Part shown: positions 7,225 to 15,975 of the stretch, piece by piece
Numbering within the stretch: the first letter of the stretch is position 1
How the letters are laid out: each line of letters starts with the position of its first letter
Assembly (NCBI GenBank): GCA_024998595.1
Contig: JACOEK010000003.1
Coordinates: forward strand, 651,598 to 715,597
Direction: 5' to 3'
Source of the DNA: Nitrospira sp.
GTDB taxonomy: Bacteria > Nitrospirota > Nitrospiria > Nitrospirales > Nitrospiraceae
Length of the DNA stretch: 64,000 nucleotides
Notes under the pieces: model-generated
Databases searched by the model: none
Seen by the model: only the letters and a program-made list of their open reading frames with translations
What the model was told of the DNA's origin: nothing
Position numbers and translations under genes: made by a program

Positions 7225-8637
7225 TCAATGCTCCGTCATCGAAGCACGAGGCGAGAGACCCGGAAACCGGCGTGCTTCAAGAGATCGCTCCATTCCATAT
7301 TGGCGCAGCCGTCGGTAGAGCGTGGAGCGGCTAATGCCCAACTCTTGCGCAGCCCGACTTAAATTCCCCTGCGAAAGCGTGAACGCTTTCATGATCAGAT
7401 CCGTTTCAATCCGCTGCTGGTTGACCTTCAGCGAAATGGAGCCATCCTCCTGGGGCCCGACCTGGCGCGGCATATCTAAATCTGCTGCGGTGATGTGTGT
7501 TCCTTCCGCCATGACCACGGCTCGACCGATCCGGTTGGACACCTCACGGACATTACCCGGCCAGGAATAGGCCTGCATCGCCTCCAGCGCCTCACGAGTG
7601 AACCCGTATAGCGGTTTATTGTAATGAGCGGCCGCTTGCCGCAAAAATGCCATGGCGATCAGCGATACATCTTCGCCGCGCTCCCGCAGCGGAGGCAGAT
7701 TGATATGTACGACGCCCAGCCGATAATACAGGTCCTCCCGAAACGTCCCGTTCTCGATCGCTTCTTTGAGATTCACGTTTGTGGCGGCAATGATCCGCAC
7801 GTTCATCTCGATGGCCTGATGCCCGCCGACGCGCTCAAACGTGTGATCCTGGAGAAACCGCAACAGCTTGACCTGTAGTGCGTTGGGGAGTTCGCCGACC
7901 TCATCGAGGAACAACGTCCCGCCCTGGGCATACTCGACCTTGCCTTTTTTCTGTCCGACCGCCCCGGTAAAGGCTCCCCGCTCGTACCCGAAGAGCTCCG
8001 ATTCCAAAAGACTTTCGGGAATGGCGCCGCAGTTGATCGGAATGAACGGTCCCTGTCTCCGCAACCCTCGCGCATGAATCGCACGCGCGGTCAGTTCCTT
8101 GCCCGTGCCACTTTCGCCGGTGATCAGAATGGGCGCATCGCTTGTGGACACCTTACGAATTGCCTCAAAAATCCGGTTGATACTGGAGCTGATGCCGAGC
8201 ATGCCGTTGAATTCTTCCGGCCCGCCGACCACCGTCGCACCCCGAGCCTCCTGTTCAAGATCGGCGATTCGCGCCACCCGTTCTATACTGTGTTGCAACT
8301 GGACAGCATCCAGCGATTTGGCCAAAACATCACAGGCACCGCATTGAACGGCCCGCACTGCCACGCTCCGTTCCGGTCGTCCCGTGTAAACAATCACCTT
8401 CCCGACATATCCGGTTTGACGCAATTTTTGCAGGACATTCAAGCCATCTTCAGCAGACGGGCGGGACGGTGAATCGATATCCAAGAACATGACCGGTGGG
8501 GATTCTTCATGAATGGGCAACAGCGTCTCCGCGGTCCACGTGGCCGAGGACAACTCGAATTGCTCTCCAAGCAATGCCTGGGCTGCGGAAACGGTCGACT
8601 CATCAGGTCCGACAATCAATACGGTATGCTTCGCCAC
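7225..8637 (-). CDS. sigma-54-dependent response regulator (NtrC family)
   Basis: This 470-residue protein has an N-terminal receiver (Asp in VMFLDID), then an AAA+ domain and a C-terminal Fis-type helix-turn-helix (NLSRAAQELGISRSTLYRRLRQYG). The AAA+ domain shows Walker A GESGTGKE, the sigma-54-contacting GAFTGA loop and Walker B GGTLFLDEVGE. It should activate RpoN promoters on phosphorylation. The GTG at 8637 is chosen because AAGGAG lies 7 bases upstream. Longer in-frame starts run into the neighbouring gene. The protein resembles regulators of exopolysaccharide/PEP-CTERM loci, but no such genes are in the window. Confidence 0.93.
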   Translation of the reverse strand: MAKHTVLIVGPDESTVSAAQALLGEQFELSSATWTAETLLPIHEESPPVMFLDIDSPSRPSAEDGLNVLQKLRQTGYVGKVIVYTGRPERSVAVRAVQCGACDVLAKSLDAVQLQHSIERVARIADLEQEARGATVVGGPEEFNGMLGISSSINRIFEAIRKVSTSDAPILITGESGTGKELTARAIHARGLRRQGPFIPINCGAIPESLLESELFGYERGAFTGAVGQKKGKVEYAQGGTLFLDEVGELPNALQVKLLRFLQDHTFERVGGHQAIEMNVRIIAATNVNLKEAIENGTFREDLYYRLGVVHINLPPLRERGEDVSLIAMAFLRQAAAHYNKPLYGFTREALEAMQAYSWPGNVREVSNRIGRAVVMAEGTHITAADLDMPRQVGPQEDGSISLKVNQQRIETDLIMKAFTLSQGNLSRAAQELGISRSTLYRRLRQYGMERSLEARRFPGLSPRASMTEH

Positions 8638-8741
8638 AATTCGGCTCCTTTCAGCTGGGAACACTACAGGCGCCGGTCGGCAGACCATCGTCTCACGCGC
8701 TGCGAGAAAAAGGTGCGGCTCACGTCCGGCTACACGGCTCG

Positions 8742-9131
8742 TTACGAGAGCGGCGACGGCGGATCGAGCGAGTCGCACATGAACACATCAGCGCCGAATG
8801 CCTTGGCCAGCGCAGGAAACGCGCCATTCTTTTCTTGAGTGGTTCGATCCAGCATGGCAATGATCGGCACTTGCGGGCAGGTTTGTTTCAGACGGGGAAG
8901 TGCCGTCTGCAGGGGCGTGGGGGACGATGACAGCCCGACCACAATCACATCCGGGCGCAGTTCCTTGAGACGATGTTCCAATTGCGGGACAGCGGAAGTC
9001 ATGGTGGCTTGATAGCCATGCAGAGCGAACCAGTCCGCGTATCGGTACCCGCTGGTGACGTCTTCGTAAATCACCGCGACCGTCGGCCGCTTTGCGGCGC
9101 GTGCCGCCTTCTTGCCTGTTGATTGCACCAT
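8742..9131 (-). CDS. degenerate receiver-domain protein
   Basis: This 129-residue protein has a CheY-like fold pattern: TVAVIYEDVTSGYRYADWF, RPDVIVVGLSS and VPIIAMLDR. The phospho-acceptor Asp after the third strand is replaced (VVGL instead of the usual D), and the conserved Lys region is unclear. It probably works without phosphorylation or as a protein-protein module. It lies between NarL- and NtrC-type regulators in one leftward operon. The ATG at 9131 follows a GGGGGGA stretch, and a GTG at 9143 is an alternative. Confidence 0.7.
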   Translation of the reverse strand: MVQSTGKKAARAAKRPTVAVIYEDVTSGYRYADWFALHGYQATMTSAVPQLEHRLKELRPDVIVVGLSSSPTPLQTALPRLKQTCPQVPIIAMLDRTTQEKNGAFPALAKAFGADVFMCDSLDPPSPLS

Positions 9132-9154
9132 AATTCCCCCCACAGATCATCAAA

Positions 9155-9397
9155 TCAGGTCGTGGTCTGAACATGTGCGAGTTGAACCAAGCGCTGCTTC
9201 ATTTGCGGTCCCCACCAGGTGAGGTCCTGCAACATGGCGGCTTCCCTCGGGCTGAGTCTGGTCAAGAGATCTGACCACCCTTGACGGAACGATCCCGTTC
9301 GTCGATCCACGGACGAACGCTCGGCCACGGCATGGCCTTGCGCCGCCTCAAAAAGGGCCATTAATGTCGTGGTATTGGAAATCCAGGGCCGCTTCAT
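9155..9397 (-). CDS. small protein of unknown function in the regulatory operon
   Basis: This 80-residue protein has no recognised domain. It is helix-rich (GWSDLLTRLSPREAAMLQDLTWWGPQMKQRLVQL). It lies between the NarL-type regulator and the degenerate receiver on the same strand with small gaps. The ribosome site is weak (CCAGG), so the coding call is moderate. Confidence 0.5.
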   Translation of the reverse strand: MKRPWISNTTTLMALFEAAQGHAVAERSSVDRRTGSFRQGWSDLLTRLSPREAAMLQDLTWWGPQMKQRLVQLAHVQTTT

Positions 9398-9519
9398 CCT
9401 GGATGAGCATAGGCCCGGAAGGTGGACGAGGCTATCGATACAGGCGCGATTCCTGTGTCACAAATAGACAGTGCGAAAACGTCGTGGTTCGTTCGACAAA
9501 TTCGTGGGTGTGGTGGCCA

Positions 9520-10167
9520 TCACACCACGAGACCATGTTGCAAGGCATACCGGGTCAGCTCGGCATTATTTTTCAAATTCATCTTGTCCAGAATTCTTGC
9601 ACGATACGTACTGATGGTTGTGACGCTGAGATGAATGCTCTCAGCGATGTCACTGACAGTTTGTCCCGAGGCAATGAGGCACAGCACTTCATATTCCCGA
9701 TCCGACAATCGCTCATGCGGCAGCTTGTCGACCCCGGTTCGGACCGTTAACGCCAGCGCTTCCCCCACCGAGGCGCTGACATATTGTCCGCCTGCCATGA
9801 CTTTTTTCGCCGCATGGACCAACTCCTCCGGCGCGCTGGCCTTCGTCAGATACCCTGCCGCGCCGGCCTTGAACATTCGAATGGCGTACTGATCCTCGGG
9901 ATGCATGCTCAGGATCAAGACCGGCAAGGTGGGAGCCAGTTGCTTGAGCTCCTTGAGCACCTCGGGGCCGCTTCGTCCAGGCATACTAATGTCCATGACC
10001 ACCAGGTCATACGTCTGCTCGCGAATCTCGTCGAGCATCTCCTGGGCATTTCCACACTCCGCCATGCTGGCGCCTTCGAACCCTTCCTCAAGAATGTCCT
10101 TCACCCCGCGTCGGAAGGAGGGATGATCATCGACAACTAAAATTCGCACAGTCGCTGTATTTCGCAT
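9520..10167 (-). CDS. NarL/FixJ-type response regulator
   Basis: This 215-residue protein has a complete receiver (VRILVVDDHPSFRRG, phospho-acceptor in LVVMDISMPG, Lys in GAAGYLTKAS) and a LuxR-type HTH (LSDREYEVLCLIASGQTVSDIAESIHLSVTTISTYRARILDKM). It lies 13-28 bp downstream of a HisKA_3-type histidine kinase and is its obvious partner. The ATG at 10167 has GGAGG 5 bases upstream. An ATG at 10182 would add five residues. A short inverted repeat overlaps the stop codon (9507-9526). Confidence 0.93.
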   Translation of the reverse strand: MRNTATVRILVVDDHPSFRRGVKDILEEGFEGASMAECGNAQEMLDEIREQTYDLVVMDISMPGRSGPEVLKELKQLAPTLPVLILSMHPEDQYAIRMFKAGAAGYLTKASAPEELVHAAKKVMAGGQYVSASVGEALALTVRTGVDKLPHERLSDREYEVLCLIASGQTVSDIAESIHLSVTTISTYRARILDKMNLKNNAELTRYALQHGLVV

Positions 10168-10194
10168 CGTTCCCTCCATCATGCGTCCCCTTCC

Positions 10195-13100
10195 TTATCG
10201 AGGCAATTGCAACGTAATGGTCGTCCCGTTGCCTTCAAGAGTATCAATTTGTACATCCCCACCGAGAAGCCCGGCGCGCTCCCGCATTCCCAGCAGGCCG
10301 AATGATCGAGCATCGGCCAGTCGATCCTGAGGAATTCCTCGCCCATTGTCGTAAACCTGCAGCAACAGCCCCACGCCCTGGTCTTCCAACCGCACATGAA
10401 CCTCCGTCGCTTGAGCGTGGCGGGTCACATTCGTCAACGCCTCCTGACAAATGCGAAACACGGCGGTGGCCTGTTCCGGATCCACCCGCAAATCCTCATG
10501 ACTGACCGCACAGTGGCAAGTAATCCCGGTGCGGCGCTGAAAATCCCGGCATTGCCATTCGATCGCCGCGACCAGTCCTAAATCGTCCAGTACTCCCGGG
10601 CGTAACTCGGCGACGATCCGCTGCACGGAGGTAATGGTACTGTCGACCTGCTCCTTCATGCCGCGAATTTTCTCATCGACCTTGGCACGGTCGCCGGGAA
10701 CCAGCCGTTCCCCCAACAAACCGCCCAATCGAGAGATATCAATTTTTAGGCAGGTCAAGCCAACTCCCAGTTCATCGTGCAACTCTCGCGCAATGCGCCC
10801 GCGCTCCTCCTCACGAATCCCCTCCATCCGTCCGGAGAGTTTTCGCAGCCGGCGCAAGGAGTCCTGCAACTGCGCTTCGGCGCGCTTTCGATCCGTCGTA
10901 TCCTTGAACACGACGACTGCCCCCACAATGTCTCCACGCTCAGAAATGGGCGTGCTCACATATTCCACGGGAAAACTCGTCCCATCCCGACGCCAGAATG
11001 CGCTGTCCACTTGCTCCCTGATCTCGCCGTCCCGAATCGTTTCCACAATCGGGCAACTCAGTTCCCCGAACGGTCGTTCGCAAAGATCAGGTGGGAACAC
11101 TAGAGCGTAAAACGATCGGCCGATCATCGCCTCCGCTTCCCACCCGAACAGTTTCGCCGCAGCCGGATTCACGAACGTCAACCGCCCCTCCCGATCCACG
11201 CCGTAGATGCCTTCTCCCGCAGAATTCAGGACCACTTGATTGTGGTAGTGCAGACGGTCCAGTTGTTCTTCCGCCGACCGCCGCTCACTGATGTCGCGCA
11301 TGATGATGGTGAAGAAGAGGTCCGATTTTCCTTTCCAGGACGTCACGCTCAACTCCAAGGGAAACTCATCCCCTTGCTTACGCCGGCCCACAAGTTCCAG
11401 GGTTTTGCTCGTTGACTGCACGCGTTCCAGCACACGCACCCGCTGAACGTTGCGTTCTAATTCCTCGTGATACTGTTCCGGAATGATCATCGTGACAGGC
11501 TGTCCGATAATGTCTTCGGCCGAATACCCGAAGGTCGCCTCTGCGCCCTTGTTCCAAAAGGCCACCTTCATGAGAGCATTGACGAGCACAATGGCGTCCT
11601 TGGTCGATTGCACGATCGACCGCAGCCGCTCCTCGCTGACCCGAAGCGCGTCTTCAATCCGGCGGCGCTCGGTCACGTCTCGGATGATTCCCAACACGCC
11701 GACGACACGCCCTTGGCGCATTTGCGGGGTGCCGACGAATTCACCGGTTACATAGCCGCCCTGTTTCGTGCTGATTTGCATTGAACAGGTCAGCGGAGTC
11801 CCGCGCTCAAGAATCGCCTGCAATACATCCTGACAAAAGCCGGCATCCTCGGGATGCAACAGAGTAGCGAGCGGTTCGCCGATCCATTGTGAACGGGACC
11901 AGTTGGTGACGGTCTCAAAGGCCTGATTGAGGGAGGTCAGAGTCATGTCGGCCGAGAGCGTGAAAATAATATCCCGCGCCCCTTCCACCAGGCTCCGGAA
12001 TCGATATTCCGATTCAAACAAGGCATCCTGCGCCCGCTTGAGCCAGGTAATGTCATGAAACACCACGACGGTCCCGCACAGCAGTCCCGCCTCATCCCTG
12101 ATCGGTCTGGCATTGATACTGACCCATCGCCCCGGGACCCCCTGCGAAGCCCGCATGTAGACTTCGAGCCAATCGACCTTTTCCCCTTTCAATGCGCGCG
12201 CCAGCGGCCACTCTTCGCGCTGGAACGGCGTCGCCGTATCGCCATGAAAAAACTCATACCGGTCGACCCACTCGATCGGCGGAATATGTCCGGGAGAAAA
12301 TCCTAGAATACTTTCGACGGCGGGGTTGGCCACCACCAGTCGTCCCATGGCATCGGTCACAACGACTCCGTCTCCCATGCTTCGCAACACTGAGTTCACA
12401 ATTCTGGTCTGCTCATTCAGGGCCTGCTCGGCCCGTTCAAGCGCCTCCGCCCGATCGTGAAGGGCCCGTTCCGCTTGCACGATTCCAGCCGATTGTGTCC
12501 TGACGGCATCCTCATAGACCCGCAACAACTGTTCCGCCACGGCCAAACGGGATTGATGCCGGAAACTTGCCGAGGGCTCAGAGATTGGTCCGGATTCTTG
12601 GTTCGCACCAAAGTCCGGGGAAGAGGCCTCATCAAACGCCAACAATGAAGTTTTCAAGCTGAGGGCGAGTGATTTGCAAAGCGCAGCAGTCTCGCGCGGC
12701 ACCGGCGTCTTGGTGAACAAAATCACTGCAAACAAATCGCGCGACGGCAACATCCCGCCGAAACACAACACCGACTTGACCCCGTACTTTCCGACAAACC
12801 CGTCCTGCACGGGCACATAGGGGCTTCCCGCCGCGTCGGGCACGTAAAACACGTTGTAGGTCTTCTCCTCCAGATCGACGAGCCATTCACCATCCGGTCT
12901 CACGTCGAACTCCGTGGACACGCCGAACTGATGCAGGAGTTGTGAAAACATCGGGAACTGTTTCACGAAATCGGCGCTGACCATCGGAATGACACGGTAG
13001 CGGTGAGAGCGATCAACACGATTCCAATCCGGCTCCGCCCCGGTAGAGGCGACGAGTGTGAAGCACCTCAAATCGGGAAACGGGGCGATCCCTCCGAGCT

Positions 13101-13335
13101 TCTCCCGAACTAACTGCTGATGTTCGGCATCCAACCGGCTGTAGGAAATCGTCTTGAAGCAACGGACCAGGACACAATCGCGTTGTCCGGTTTCCGGATC
13201 GCCGAGCGCGTCGAATAGATAGTGCACGGCCTTCGACGCCGCCTCCTGCAATGAACTCGATTGCTCGCCCAACTGACGCAGGACGGCCGAGCATTCGGTC
13301 ATTTCCAACAGGGAAAAGCGAGCCAGACTATACAC
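10195..13335 (-). CDS. multi-PAS sensor histidine kinase (HisKA_3/NarX-UhpB class)
   Basis: This is a 1046-residue cytoplasmic kinase without membrane segments. Residues 1-250 look GAF-like, and 260-310 form a coiled coil. Four PAS domains follow (about 310-435, 445-565, 565-695, 695-815). The dimerisation/phospho-His helix has RIARELHDELG, and the HATPase ends with DNGRGI and FGLLGMRERAGLLGG. This class phosphorylates NarL-type partners, here the adjacent regulator. The soluble PAS/GAF set suggests sensing of an internal redox, gas or metabolite cue, and no heme-binding residue can be assigned. The GTG start at 13335 is supported by GAGGG 7 bases upstream and an in-frame stop further up. Confidence 0.92.
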   Translation of the reverse strand: MYSLARFSLLEMTECSAVLRQLGEQSSSLQEAASKAVHYLFDALGDPETGQRDCVLVRCFKTISYSRLDAEHQQLVREKLGGIAPFPDLRCFTLVASTGAEPDWNRVDRSHRYRVIPMVSADFVKQFPMFSQLLHQFGVSTEFDVRPDGEWLVDLEEKTYNVFYVPDAAGSPYVPVQDGFVGKYGVKSVLCFGGMLPSRDLFAVILFTKTPVPRETAALCKSLALSLKTSLLAFDEASSPDFGANQESGPISEPSASFRHQSRLAVAEQLLRVYEDAVRTQSAGIVQAERALHDRAEALERAEQALNEQTRIVNSVLRSMGDGVVVTDAMGRLVVANPAVESILGFSPGHIPPIEWVDRYEFFHGDTATPFQREEWPLARALKGEKVDWLEVYMRASQGVPGRWVSINARPIRDEAGLLCGTVVVFHDITWLKRAQDALFESEYRFRSLVEGARDIIFTLSADMTLTSLNQAFETVTNWSRSQWIGEPLATLLHPEDAGFCQDVLQAILERGTPLTCSMQISTKQGGYVTGEFVGTPQMRQGRVVGVLGIIRDVTERRRIEDALRVSEERLRSIVQSTKDAIVLVNALMKVAFWNKGAEATFGYSAEDIIGQPVTMIIPEQYHEELERNVQRVRVLERVQSTSKTLELVGRRKQGDEFPLELSVTSWKGKSDLFFTIIMRDISERRSAEEQLDRLHYHNQVVLNSAGEGIYGVDREGRLTFVNPAAAKLFGWEAEAMIGRSFYALVFPPDLCERPFGELSCPIVETIRDGEIREQVDSAFWRRDGTSFPVEYVSTPISERGDIVGAVVVFKDTTDRKRAEAQLQDSLRRLRKLSGRMEGIREEERGRIARELHDELGVGLTCLKIDISRLGGLLGERLVPGDRAKVDEKIRGMKEQVDSTITSVQRIVAELRPGVLDDLGLVAAIEWQCRDFQRRTGITCHCAVSHEDLRVDPEQATAVFRICQEALTNVTRHAQATEVHVRLEDQGVGLLLQVYDNGRGIPQDRLADARSFGLLGMRERAGLLGGDVQIDTLEGNGTTITLQLPR

Positions 13336-13477
13336 AGGCGGGCCCTCAGGTGAACGATGGGGGATGACTGATCAACGCGCCACTGATTGACGTGTGTCGG
13401 GAGATGCCGAACCGTGAGGAAGGCGCGTACCGGAAAAATCTGGCCTGCCGTCGCGAGGCGCAGAACTACTGAAGGCG

Positions 13478-13506
13478 AGTCTAGTTAAGGGCACCAGGCT
13501 TGTCAA
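13478..13506 (-). promoter_or_regulatory. sigma-70 promoter of the histidine-kinase operon
   Basis: On the minus strand TTGACA (13501-13506) and TAGACT (13478-13483) are spaced by exactly 17 bases. The predicted leader before the GTG at 13335 is about 135 nt. Confidence 0.6.
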
Positions 13507-13589
13507 GGCAGTCAGACCCGAGACAGAGATGCAGGTCGTCGACGAAACGGATGGGTTGTCATGTAATCATGAACGGGTCTATACCATCG

Positions 13590-14012
13590 CTATCGAGCCC
13601 GATCATCCAGGCCGAGCGCTTGCGACAATAACGCCGCGTCGGATGCATAGGTCAGTCGCCGCAATGCTTTCATACGCTCGACCCACTGCACCTCTTCCAC
13701 TTCTCCGTCAGGCACACCGGTCAGCTCGAGCGGCGTCATCTTGAACCACACCACGGTCTTGCGGAATCGACGCCCCTCCCGTTGGAACCAATATTCGGTC
13801 GTTGAGAGATCCGCTTCAATGCGGCAATTCCACCCCGTCTCTTCGAGGACTTCCCGCAATGCGGCCTGCGCCGGAGTTTCGCCGGCATCGAGCCGCCCCT
13901 TGGGAAATGACCAGACCGGACGCCCTTTGATATCGGACACCCGGATCAGCAGGACTTCCTGTGGCCGCAAAACCACGCCTCCCGCCGAACGGACCAATCC
14001 TCCGTCAGCCAT
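13590..14012 (-). CDS. Nudix hydrolase
   Basis: This 140-residue protein has a complete Nudix box (GRLDAGETPAQAALREVLEETGW) within a MutT-like fold. It begins VRSAGGVVLR and has a KGRPVWSFPKG approach to the box, as in Ap4A or (di)nucleoside polyphosphate hydrolases of the bacterial AP4A type. The substrate cannot be fixed from sequence. The ATG at 14012 follows an AGAGAGGG site. An upstream in-frame extension is unlikely, since it adds low-complexity residues. Confidence 0.9.
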   Translation of the reverse strand: MADGGLVRSAGGVVLRPQEVLLIRVSDIKGRPVWSFPKGRLDAGETPAQAALREVLEETGWNCRIEADLSTTEYWFQREGRRFRKTVVWFKMTPLELTGVPDGEVEEVQWVERMKALRRLTYASDAALLSQALGLDDRAR

Positions 14013-14062
14013 GCCGCGTCCCTCTCTTCCGACGCCCTTTCGATCCGGCAGGGTGCGCCATC

Positions 14063-14926
14063 TTACGCATGGCGCGACAGTCCCAAAAACCATGCGAGAA
14101 GGCGATCCTGAGCACCGTCGGGCAACAGCCACTTCAAAGCCGCTCTAAACCGCGCATCTTTGCCGACCAGGTAACGGGCACGCGGGCATGAGACGGTCAG
14201 CGCGTGAGCCACCACCCGAGCCACGGCATCCGCAGGAATTGCGCGGGCGGCCGCCCCGGCCATCACCTCCTGCATACGCGATAAGGGGTGCGCATACAGC
14301 GCCAGTGATTCTGGCGCGACTCCGCCAAGCGTGCGCGTGGCCGACATCGTCGCCCGCTGCCAAATCTGCGATTGAATGGCGCCGGGCTCGACCAGCGACA
14401 CCGCGATTCCCCAGGGCGCCAACTCAAGCCGCAAGGCATCACTCATCGCCTCAAGCGCAAACTTTGATCCGCAATACGCGCCGAGAAAGGGTGTGGCCGC
14501 CAACCCGGCAATCGAACTGATGTTGACGATACGACCCCGTGCCCGACGCAGTAACGGCAGGAATGCCTGGGTCACGGCCAGCGCCCCGATGACATTCACC
14601 TCAAACTGCGTACGGACTTCCGCAAGGGGCAACAGCTCCAGCGGGCCGGCGATGGAAATACCGGCATTATTCACGAGGCCGGCCAACCCGGCTTCCGGCA
14701 GGGCTTCGGCCACTGTTCGACTCGCCGCCGCGATCGACGCGGGATCGGTGACATCGAGCATCAGCACACGGAGACGAGCGGAGGTCGAGCGAGCCAAAGC
14801 TTCGCCATCCTCCCTGCGTCGGACGCCGGCCCACACCGTACATCCCAACCCATCGAGATACCGCGCGCAGGCGGCTCCGATGCCTGAAGATGCCCCGGTG
14901 ATGACGATCGCTCCTTGCACTGACAT
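14063..14926 (-). CDS. short-chain dehydrogenase/reductase
   Basis: This 287-residue classical SDR has the N-terminal cofactor motif TGASSGIGAACARYL, NNAGIS, the catalytic Ser in NISSIAG and the YCGSKFALE (YxxxK) active site. It is probably NADP(H)-linked, given R/K residues after the second strand (GVRRRED). The substrate is unknown. A GAGGTG site precedes the ATG, and it lies 50 bp upstream of the Nudix gene on the same strand. Its promoter region is shared head-to-head with the secreted S16 protein. Confidence 0.9.
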   Translation of the reverse strand: MSVQGAIVITGASSGIGAACARYLDGLGCTVWAGVRRREDGEALARSTSARLRVLMLDVTDPASIAAASRTVAEALPEAGLAGLVNNAGISIAGPLELLPLAEVRTQFEVNVIGALAVTQAFLPLLRRARGRIVNISSIAGLAATPFLGAYCGSKFALEAMSDALRLELAPWGIAVSLVEPGAIQSQIWQRATMSATRTLGGVAPESLALYAHPLSRMQEVMAGAAARAIPADAVARVVAHALTVSCPRARYLVGKDARFRAALKWLLPDGAQDRLLAWFLGLSRHA

Positions 14927-15170
14927 GCACCTCGTATCGACAGATCGTTCGCGGCACGGCCCGCTTGCCGGCTGTTGACGCTATGCCCGAGATTATCATG
15001 CGCATGGGGTCAGAGGCATCAGAGAGTCCGACAGAAGAACCTCTCAGGATTTTCAGTAGGGAATGCTCGACGGCGAAGAAAGACTTCAATATTTTCGGTT
15101 GCTTGCTCGACATACGGCGATGACATCCCGCGATCACCGAGCGACCGGGCACTCTGCCGGCCATGCGAAT

Positions 15171-15198
15171 TTGACAATCAGGCATCCTCATCTAGACT
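15171..15198 (+). promoter_or_regulatory. promoter giving a leaderless mRNA
   Basis: TTGACA (15171-15176), 16 bases, then TAGACT (15193-15198), which ends only 6 bases before the ATG at 15205. Transcription would begin at or next to the start codon. No Shine-Dalgarno sequence is seen. Confidence 0.6.
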
Positions 15199-15204
15199 TG
15201 ATTC

Positions 15205-15888
15205 ATGCGCGTACACACTTTCTTTTCCAGAAGCGGCACAGTGTCGAGCATCATCACGCTCCTCACCATCTCGCTGGTAGGCTCTTTTACTCTGCTCCCC
15301 TCCACCGCACAAGCAAGTCGAACTCTCGTCGTTCCGATCTCTGTCGCAACCTATTCCGAAGACCAAGTAGGCTTCCCGACGTTCGTGATGAAATGGGACG
15401 AAGGTGAGCAGCCGGACCCGTTGGCTTTGCAATGGGGGCGCAGTCAGGTTCCTGTCCGAGGAACCGGCATGACATCGATTCAGCACGCATTTCAGTTCGC
15501 CGTCAAACGGCTGGGGTCCTCCATTCGTCAGACCGGCACCCTGTCCCTCTACGCGACATTCACGGGTCCGCTCAGCGAGGAAGGATCAACGGCTGAAGCC
15601 GCCTTGGCGATCGGATTCATCGCCCTGTTGAAGGGGGACCAGCTGAAACGAGACATTACGATCACGGGAACGCTGGAAGGCGACGGTCAAATTGGACAGG
15701 TTGCTCAGGTGGCGGAAAAAACGACGGCTGCGGCGAGAGCGGGCTACCACGTGCTGCTGGTGCCGCGCGGGCAATTTTACGCCCCGCGAGTGAATCGCGT
15801 CCGTTTGACTCCGGAATCGAACGTTCTGGTTCGCGAAGTGGACACGATCGAGGAAGCCTACGAAATCATGACGGGAAAGAAACTCTAG
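15205..15888 (+). CDS. secreted Lon-like (S16 family) protease-domain protein
   Basis: This 227-residue protein has a signal peptide ending near STAQA. The rest is a stand-alone Lon proteolytic domain: TGTLEGDGQIGQVAQVAEKT around Lys172, then AGYHVLLVPRGQ. The Lys of the Ser-Lys dyad is in place. At the nucleophile position the usual G-x-SAG is replaced by EEGSTAEAAL (Ser128-Thr129), so the expected Ser is shifted by one or replaced by Thr. There is no AAA+ domain. It is presumably periplasmic. It may cleave small substrates or be a binding-only relic. It converges on the CHAT-TPR gene. Confidence 0.75.
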   Translation: MRVHTFFSRSGTVSSIITLLTISLVGSFTLLPSTAQASRTLVVPISVATYSEDQVGFPTFVMKWDEGEQPDPLALQWGRSQVPVRGTGMTSIQHAFQFAVKRLGSSIRQTGTLSLYATFTGPLSEEGSTAEAALAIGFIALLKGDQLKRDITITGTLEGDGQIGQVAQVAEKTTAAARAGYHVLLVPRGQFYAPRVNRVRLTPESNVLVREVDTIEEAYEIMTGKKL

Positions 15889-15975
15889 CCTCCCCGGCCC
15901 TCCATCAGTGCACACGGTTCAAGCAGTGTCTCGCACCACCTACTGCTCAGACGCGGCAGCCCTTCGGATCAGCGA

